This document shows, piece by piece, positions 57,701-64,000 of a DNA stretch of 64,000 nucleotides. Position 1 is the first letter of the stretch. Every line of letters starts with the position of its first letter. Below the pieces are notes generated by a model. It made no database searches and was not told where the DNA came from. It worked only from the letters and a program-made list of their open reading frames with translations. Source of the stretch: Dastarcus helophoroides (Eukaryota > Arthropoda > Insecta > Coleoptera > Bothrideridae); the NCBI GenBank assembly GCA_028583605.1, contig CM053329.1, positions 310,001 through 374,000 of the forward strand. The letters are read 5' to 3'. A program made the translations under genes and the position numbers.

Positions 57701-58797
57701 CTTCAAAAGGCCACAAAAAGGTCAAAATTTCAAGAAAAAGTTCAAATTTTAAAGATAACTAAGAATTTCTAGGGTGCGCCACTCACAACTATGGCAAAGC
57801 GACCGGGCAAAGTATCACAGAAAAACCTGCGAAACTTAAGCTCACAATAAAGAGATCGCATCTTTTATGTCTGTATCATTTTCTAATCCCGCTCATGTAA
57901 CTTCGATCAATCAGGACTCAAAAATGGTACGGTATTCCGGTATATCGGGATCCCGGTATACTGGGATTGCAGTCCCTAGGTGCAACCGAATGGAACTTAA
58001 AATAATAAATAGACCCAGAGTAAGTTTTTTTTCTTTTCTAATCAAGTTTTCAAAATGTTTAAAAAAATTCGAAATTTTTTCGAATTCATTTTATTATACG
58101 AATCGTTAAAATTTTTAAATTTCGCAATTTAAAAAAGTTAGATTCTTAAAAAAATCGAAATTTTTGAGAAAACGCGAAGTTTCGAAAAGAGTCGAAGTTT
58201 CGAGAAAATAGTATTAATTGTGAAAAAGGTTCGAAATTTTCAAAAAAAGTCAAAATTAAAAAAAAGTTTTCAGATTTAAAAATTTAAAAAAAAGTCCATA
58301 TTCTGAAAAAGATCAACTTCGGGAAATCGTCGAAACTGAAAAAAGTGGAAACTTCGAGAAAAAGTTGACAATTTTAAAAAAGCCATTTTAAACAAGGGTC
58401 GAAATTTTTAACAAAAAGTGAAAATTTTCAAAAACGTCAAAGCTAAAAAAAAAGATACCTCAAAATCATTTAATTTACAAAAAATTTCAAGAGATCAAAT
58501 TTTTAAAAATATAATTTTTTGGAAAACTCGAAAATTTTAAGAGTTGAAATTTTCAAAAAAGTTAAAATTTTCAAAAAGACAGACAGAATTTTTGAAAAAA
58601 GTAAGGTTTTTCAGAGAAATCAAAATATGTAGTTGCCACCACATACCACATTCGATTTTTTTTATGACATAAAGTTATTTCTTTGTTGAAATAAGCAGCT
58701 AGAGAACCTGCATCAAATATGTTTTTAAATGACATAAATAAAGATTATATTTATAAGCAAACAAAGAAATACCTGAAAACTTATCTGAAGGGCCTTA
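57701..58797. repeat. AT-rich DNA with a degenerate GTCGAAATTTT tract
   Basis: 58020..58640 is the degenerate repeat type. Just before it, 57925..57970 has degenerate CCGGTATATCGGGATCCCGG words of the sort found near hAT ends. No gene is seen. Confidence 0.45.
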
Positions 58798-59805
58798 AAG
58801 TTTATTGGGAAAAAATATTTGCACACTAAGTTGATACTTGCATTCCAAGTAGATAGAAGAAGTTCTTGTTTCTTAAAACTTTTATACAAATGTGTGTTCA
58901 TACATACTATGTTATTGTGTTGTGTAGATATATTAGAACTAAAAGAATGCCTACAACAAAAAAAAAACAAGTCAAGAATAACGAAGAATAATGCTCCCAT
59001 TGAATAATGAAGAAAATCTGCACTTAATCGCTAAAATAGTGAACAAGAAAGCATTTTTTCTATAGTGCAATAGGTCGAGATGAGTAAATAAATATGTACC
59101 AACAATTCGGGTCAGGTATGTAACGCAACAGGATTTTGACCACTGACAAATAAAAATGAATTTTTTTTTACAAGAGAAGTTATGGAAATCGAATTAATCC
59201 ATCTCAGACTTGACAGCCAACAAGGTAAGAGATATTGTTAGAAAAGAAGTATTCCCTGATACTATTAAAAATTTGGTGCACAGACATAACTTTAGTTATC
59301 GAATTACCAGGAAAAAAACATTCAGCAATGAGCTCAATAGGAAAAATACGTTAGAGTATGTGTAAACAAAAATGTAGATTTTTGGAAACCAAAAATATTT
59401 TCTGACGAAAGTAATTTTTGAGTCAGCGGAACAGCTGGACAGAAACGAACATAGAGAAAGCCAGGAGAATTACTGAATACGGAAAATTTGCCACGCACTG
59501 TAAAGGGTGAGGACTAATGTAGTAATGGGATGGTATCAGGGTGTTTCGTGGCTAGTGGTGTGGGACATTTACAATTTATTGAGAATATTATAAACCGATT
59601 TGACTATTTTAACATTTTAAAGGCCAGTGTTGCTCATAGTTCATGCAAATTAGGATTGGTGGATCAATATCACTTTCAGTAGGAACACGACCCTAAGCAT
59701 ACAGCGAACATTGTGCAGAACTGACAATGTTCCTCATTTGCTTCACTCATTCCCACCGTTTTTATATAAGATATGTGCAAATACTTTTTCGGGCAAAATT
59801 TGTGA
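58798..59805 (+). mobile_element. Tc1-like transposon, about 1 kb, degraded
   Basis: The left end contains GGGAAAAAATATTTGCACAC (58808) and the right end, inverted, CCGAAAAAGTATTTGCACAT (about 59789..59770). A third, lone copy of this terminal word (inverted, AGAAAAAATATTTGCACACC) occurs at about 62021..62040. A Tc1-type transposase remnant lies between the ends. Confidence 0.7.
59200..59740 (+). pseudogene. Tc1-like transposase, broken
   Basis: Plus-strand fragments appear in family order: S-Y-R-I-T-R-K-K; F-W-K-P-K-I-F-S-D-E-S-N-F with the first catalytic Asp; R-K-P-G-E-L-L-N; V-A-S-G-V-G-H-L-Q-F-I-E; and E-H-D-P-K-H-T-A-N with the second Asp. The third catalytic residue and the C-terminus are not seen; the sequence ends near C-S-S-F-A-S-L-I-P. 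Stops (for example directly after S-N-F) and frame changes make it non-functional. Confidence 0.75.
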
Positions 59806-60194
59806 TTAGTTTGTTTAATGACTATAAATAAAGTTCTTAGATATTAATGGGCCTGTTAATTATTGTTTAAAAAATAATGTGTAAGGTTAATGTCGGAACG
59901 CACCCCTGCCTGTCATAGTGGGAGTGGAGGGAAGTGGGAGAGAGTAGAATAGTGTATAATAATGTCTGTCATCGAGAGTTCGTGTTGACAGCTCCTATAA
60001 AATCTATAGTGTGTCCCACCCGGAATCGCCGCGATCGATATCTGACAAAGCACTTATCTAAAAAATTTGAAAATCTAACAACTTAGTTAAGTCAACAAGG
60101 CCAACACAACTAAAATATTCGCAAAGTTGTAGTGCTTTCGGCTATACCGGAAGTTGACACCAACTTCGTTATTTTAAATGAGATACCCTATATA

Positions 60195-61331
60195 CCAGGT
60201 CATTCAATAAGTCCGTAGGATAAGTAAGAAAAAATTTTTTTGACAAAACTCGATTTTATTATTCAACATAGTTGCCTTCGAGGGCGATACAACGAGTATA
60301 GCGATTTTCCAACTTTTCGATACCACTTTTATAGTACGATTTCTCTTTCTCGTCAAAATAGGTCTCAGTTTCAGCGATTACTTCATCATTGGACTTAAAT
60401 TTCTTTCCAACAAGCATTCTCTTAAGATCTGAAAACAGGAAAAAGTCGCTGGGGGCTAAATCGGGAGAATACGGTGGGTGGGTAAGCAATTCGAAGCCCA
60501 ATTCATTCAATTTTGCCATCGTTTTCATCGATTTGTGACACGGTGCATTGTCTTGGTGAAACAACACTTTTTTCTTTTGCAAATGTGGCCGTTTCTTTGC
60601 GATTTCAGCCTTCAATCGATCCAAAAGTGCAGAGTAATAGTCGCTGTTGATGGTGGTTCCTTTTTGGAGATAGTCGATGAATATTATTCCGTTCACATCC
60701 CAAAATACAGAAGCCATCACATTACCGGCCGACTGTTGCGTCTTTGCTCGCTTTGGATTGGTTCGTCGACTGCTGTCCACTCAGCTGACTGTCTTTTGGA
60801 TTCTGGTGTGTAATAGTGAAGCCATGTCTCATCCTTTGTCACATATCGACGATAGAATTCCATTTTATTGCGGTTTAACAACGCCAAACACTCCTCTGCA
60901 GCATCGATTCGTTGTTGTTTTTGGTCGACTGTGAGCTCACGCGGCACCCACTTTGCACAGAGCTTTCGCATACCCAAATGTTCGTGTAAAATAGTAAAAA
61001 CTCTACCATCTGATATTTTTACAATGTCAGCTAGCTCGTGCACCTTCAATTTGCGATCGTCGTTCATAACCAATTTGTGGATTTTTTTATGTTTTCTGGA
61101 ATAACAGGAAAAGCAAGGCTTTATCAAAACTCGAAATTCACTTTTTTCCATTTTTTTTTTCAATAACAACAGTCGCTTCACACAAAATGCTATAACTCAC
61201 AAATCAATAGTCAGATTCCTGTCAAATTTATACACGTATCGTTTAAAGGTTAGTACTAAATAAAAATTATATGGAAAAAATTCTAGTAACGCCATCTATG
61301 TGTCATCCTATGGACTTTTTGAATGGACTGT
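60195..61331 (-). mobile_element. mariner transposon, 1.14 kb, with TA target duplication
   Basis: The left end CCAGGTCATTCAATAAGTCC and the inverted right end ACAGTCCATTCAAAAAGTCC match at 16 of 20 positions, followed by a shared GTAGGAT/ATAGGAT. They are flanked by TA (60193..60194 and 61332..61333). The single transposase gene runs from right to left. The element is shorter than a typical 1.3-kb mariner because part of the DNA-binding region is deleted. Confidence 0.9.
60256..61151 (-). pseudogene. mariner transposase (DD34D), three lesions
   Basis: The reading starts M-E-K-S-E-F-R-V-L-I-K, then most of the helix-turn-helix region (roughly 50 residues) is gone. It resumes at I-H-K-L-V-M, then H-E-L-A-D-I-V-K-I-S and K-W-V-P-R-E-L-T, the linker motif. 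The catalytic triad is visible: T-K-D-E-T-W (first Asp), H-Q-D-N-A-P-C-H (second) and S-P-D-L-A-P-S-D-F (third, 34 residues later). It ends I-A-L-E-G-N-Y-V-E. Two further lesions are one-base losses: in the A-run just before I-H-K-L (about 61082..61090) and after A-V-D-E (about 60755). The catalytic part is well preserved, so inactivation was fairly recent or the single-base losses are sequence errors; the deletion alone would disable it. Confidence 0.92.
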
Positions 61332-61499
61332 TATTATTGCATTTTTGGATTTTATTTGATATTTTAAGGCCACTTTGGATTCTTAAACTTTACAGTTTTT
61401 GAGATAATTAATTTTTTATAAAAAATCTGACAGATGCAAGGTTCATAACTAATAAACTTTATTAACGATAAAAACGCGACAAAATTTAAAAATTTCACA

Positions 61500-61765
61500 A
61501 GGTTTTCGATAAATATTTGCTAACATCGGACCAGGTTTCGTATTACCGCATCATCGGCGGTCATACCAGCAATTTGTTTAGCCGTTGTTATGCTAACAAG
61601 CTCCATGGATCACAGACTCCTACAAATATTCCGTCTAATCCAAATTCTCGTCCAAAGCTTCAAATACAGGTGTGTTCAGAAGATCAAGATGCTAGTTCAT
61701 AAGTGTAAATTGACTGAATATGAATGTTTTCATGCTGACGAAGTCGCGGGGATCAGCTAGTATTT
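61500..61765 (+). mobile_element. Possible 3' end of an RTE-type LINE or SINE
   Basis: The tract ends in GACGAAGTCGCGGGGATCAG followed by CTAGT (61737..61761), a tail I associate from general knowledge with RTE-derived LINE/SINE 3' ends in insects. The 61-codon frame before it (61517..61702) has no recognisable domain. Confidence 0.35.
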
Positions 61766-62264
61766 GTATCAAAACACTACATAAAACAATGAAAATAAAT
61801 AGTTTGTTACCTCATTGAGTCAAGAGGAGCAAACTTGGGCGTTGGCAGACAGAACCAACAGAAGGAAAAGAGTGTAGCAATGAATCTTGCACAAATTGAG
61901 CGAACACCCCTTAACAATAATAAACATAATGCTTTTAAAGTACTATCTAATAGTATTGTTGTTTCCCTGTAAGACTTAAAGATAACTATAAATTATGCGT
62001 ATGTATAATTTTTGAAGGTGTGCAAATATTTTTTCTGGACAACTGCACATATGTAGAAAAAAGCCAAAATTTTAGAAAAGTAAAAATTTCCGAAAATTCA
62101 AAATTTCAAAAAAGTCGACACTTAAAATTAAGTTAAAATTTCGAGAAAAAGAATAATTTGGTAGTCGAAATTGCCAAAGATAAGTGAAATAATCATCAAC
62201 ATTATTAAAAAGCAGAAATTCATTTATATTAAAAAACGCTTGTTGAATTAAGAACTTCTTTATT
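61766..62264. other. Short unannotated spacer with a lone Tc1-like end
   Basis: GGTGTGCAAATATTTTTTCT at 62019 is the inverted terminal word of the Tc1-like element at 58798..59805. 62050..62230 is again degenerate GTCGAAATTTT-type sequence. Confidence 0.45.
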
Positions 62265-64000
62265 TTATTTTGAAATTTTTATTTCACTATATAGTTTTAC
62301 TTGAATAGGCAATTTATTAAGAAGAGCAAAGGATAAGTAATGAAATGAATTAAGACTCTTCTGAAGGCGATAGAAATCAAGCTTAAAGAGGTGATCATTT
62401 CGTGTATCATAGGTACGAACATTATGCTGTAAAGCAACCACATGTTGGTTCTTGAAGGCATAAATAAGACAATGTAGAATACACAGACATGGAAAAGTCA
62501 ATACGCCAAATTTTATAAAGGCACATTTGCATTCTTGGCGATAACCCAATACACCAAAAATTTGGACTGCACGTCTTTGCAATTCAAAAATTCTAAATTT
62601 TCCAGAAGAATTGCCCCAAGCAAGAATCGCATGGAATAATAACGAGTGACATAGTTCGAAATATGCAACACGTAATGTGCGCTCTGTAATAATTAAAGAG
62701 AGATTTCTCAAGACGAAAATATTCTTGCAAAGCTTTGCTGCAATGTAATCTATATGACATGGTCCATATTAATGTAGCATCTAGCAGTACTCCAAGTTAT
62801 CGGAGAATTTGGATCAATTCCTAATTGCTGATTTTTAAGCGTGAATAATTTCAGCGATTTATCCAAGTTCATACAGAGTCGGTTAGCAGAGAACCATTCG
62901 AGTGCTTTTTCCTGTGCGGTATGAGAATCTTGTTCAACTTCTACGATGTCGTCTTTTATGGTAAGGATCTCAGCATACAAAATAATTTGGAAAGGTTTCA
63001 TAAATTCAGGTAGATCATTTATGAAAATTAGAAACAGTAGAGGTACTAATATCGAGCCTTGGGAAACGCTCAATGACACCGGTTGTCTAGACGATTCAAT
63101 TCCATTAATTTTACTCACTATTGATATCTGTTTTAGAGGTAGAAGTGAAGCAAATTGATACTATTGGGCTCAAAATTATCTTTAGTTTCCTGATTAGTTA
63201 ACCTCTATCTACAGAATCTACACAATCAAATGCTTACTTGGATTTAGGAATAGTGATATATTAAACTGACTGACCATTTTCGAAACAAGTGATTCACATG
63301 TTAACGAAAAGCAAAATGCCATCAGAGGTACTCAAACCTTTTCTGAAACTGTATTGAGATTTTGAAAAAAGATTGTTATTTTAAAAAAATTCGGAAATTC
63401 TTAAGCTTATAGCCTTCTTAATAATCTTAGACAGAACTGTTAAAATAGATATCAGTTGATAATTTGAGATTTCTTCTATATTTCTTTTTTTAAATAGAGG
63501 TATAACTGAAGCTAGTTTAAGACAATCAGGAAATTGTCCAGATTGGAAACACTTGTTTATTAAATTAGTTAAAGGGATTACCAAATGATTTATATTTCTT
63601 TTTAAAAATCGCACATTTAAACCGTAAATGTCTGGAGTGCGATTATTTGTGAGATTTATAATAATGTCTCTAGTTTCAATAAAAGTGATGGGCCTAAAAC
63701 TAAAACTTCATTTGGTGTTATTCTTTTGTCGATTAACTGCACAGGATCGATTATTGATTTAATGTTGGCAATCTTATCTTTAGCAATATACGTAAAATAG
63801 TTATTAAATGTGTCAGGAGATGTGAATGAACATTTGTTGGAGTGGTTCAAGTGACGCTTAGAGTTGAGGAGTTCACATACTATTAGATTTGTTTGAAGAA
63901 GAAAGAATAAATGTATCATTCGCACGTTTGCGACCTTCCTTAATTGATTTCCTATATACTTTTTGCAGTTATTGTACGCAAGTCCCAATTCATTCAAAAA
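62265..64000 (-). pseudogene. Non-LTR retrotransposon reverse transcriptase, decayed, continues past the right edge
   Basis: Four minus-strand segments line up as one LINE ORF2 product read from right to left. 63997..63656 (F-N-N-Y-F-T-Y-I-A) is the pre-RT linker. 63614..63381 carries P-L-T-N-L-I-N-K-C-F-Q-S-G-Q-F-P-D and P-L-F-K-K with I-S-N-Y-Q-L-I-S-I-L. Around 63215, allowing one missing base, comes S-K-A-F-D-C-V-D. 63118..62750 has S-Q-G-S-I-L-V-P-L-L-F-L-I-F-I-N-D-L-P and the catalytic box position as Y-A-E-I in place of Y-A-D-D. 62711..62265 is the post-RT region. Stops and frameshifts separate the segments. The endonuclease would lie beyond 64000. Confidence 0.85.

Noticed and set aside
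61737..61762. Helitron 3' end (CTAG terminus)
   Set aside because: The expected 16-20 bp GC hairpin just before CTAG is not present, and the wording fits an RTE/SINE tail better.
61800..61880. Possible Su(fu) upstream exon ending in a GTAACA donor on the minus strand
   Set aside because: The encoded residues do not resemble the conserved Su(fu) N-terminus and the phase does not supply the TG required before the next exon.

Overview
The window looks like nuclear DNA of an insect. It is strongly AT-rich, carries spliced genes with very short introns (46-54 nt), and is dense in decayed transposons of insect type. Introns this short would suit a beetle or another holometabolous insect, but the sequence does not fix the order.

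Only four host loci are visible, all on the minus strand. Three are aldo-keto reductase (AKR) genes in head-to-tail order. AKR-A has only its first exon here (3091..3165) and runs off the left edge. AKR-B has exons 2-4 at 8668..9822 and exon 1 at 18677..18752. AKR-C has exons 2-3 at 38159..39744 and a probable short first exon at 44820..44856. All three share a phase-0 intron directly after the N-terminal G-L-G-T-W-[K/L] motif, and the Asp/Tyr/Lys/His catalytic tetrad is intact in AKR-B and AKR-C. The fourth locus is the Hedgehog-pathway regulator Suppressor of fused (Su(fu)) at 52966..54280, which lacks its N-terminal exon(s).

Nearly everything else is mobile or repetitive DNA. There are Tc1/mariner relatives (about 5690..5880, 26147..26957, 28814..29660, 58800..59805, 60195..61331), a pogo-like element (35336..37232), hAT elements (19522..22417 and 46744..49719) and a piggyBac-like MITE (30051..30392). 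Non-LTR retrotransposon remnants lie at about 1755..2150, 45600..50290 and 62265..64000. Three long-inverted-repeat elements of about 1.6-1.8 kb sit inside AKR introns, and a foldback MITE family has five copies. A (CT)n tract and about 11 kb of a degenerate repeat built around GTCGAAATTTT complete the picture.

No CRISPR array, operon or RNA gene was recognised. The AKR genes would act as cytosolic NADPH-dependent carbonyl reductases, and the tandem arrangement suggests a lineage-expanded detoxification or metabolic cluster. The most unusual features are the long hairpin-forming elements in AKR first introns, a single-base frameshift in AKR-B exon 1 close to an indel-rich scrambled hAT array, and nested insertions that order events in time.
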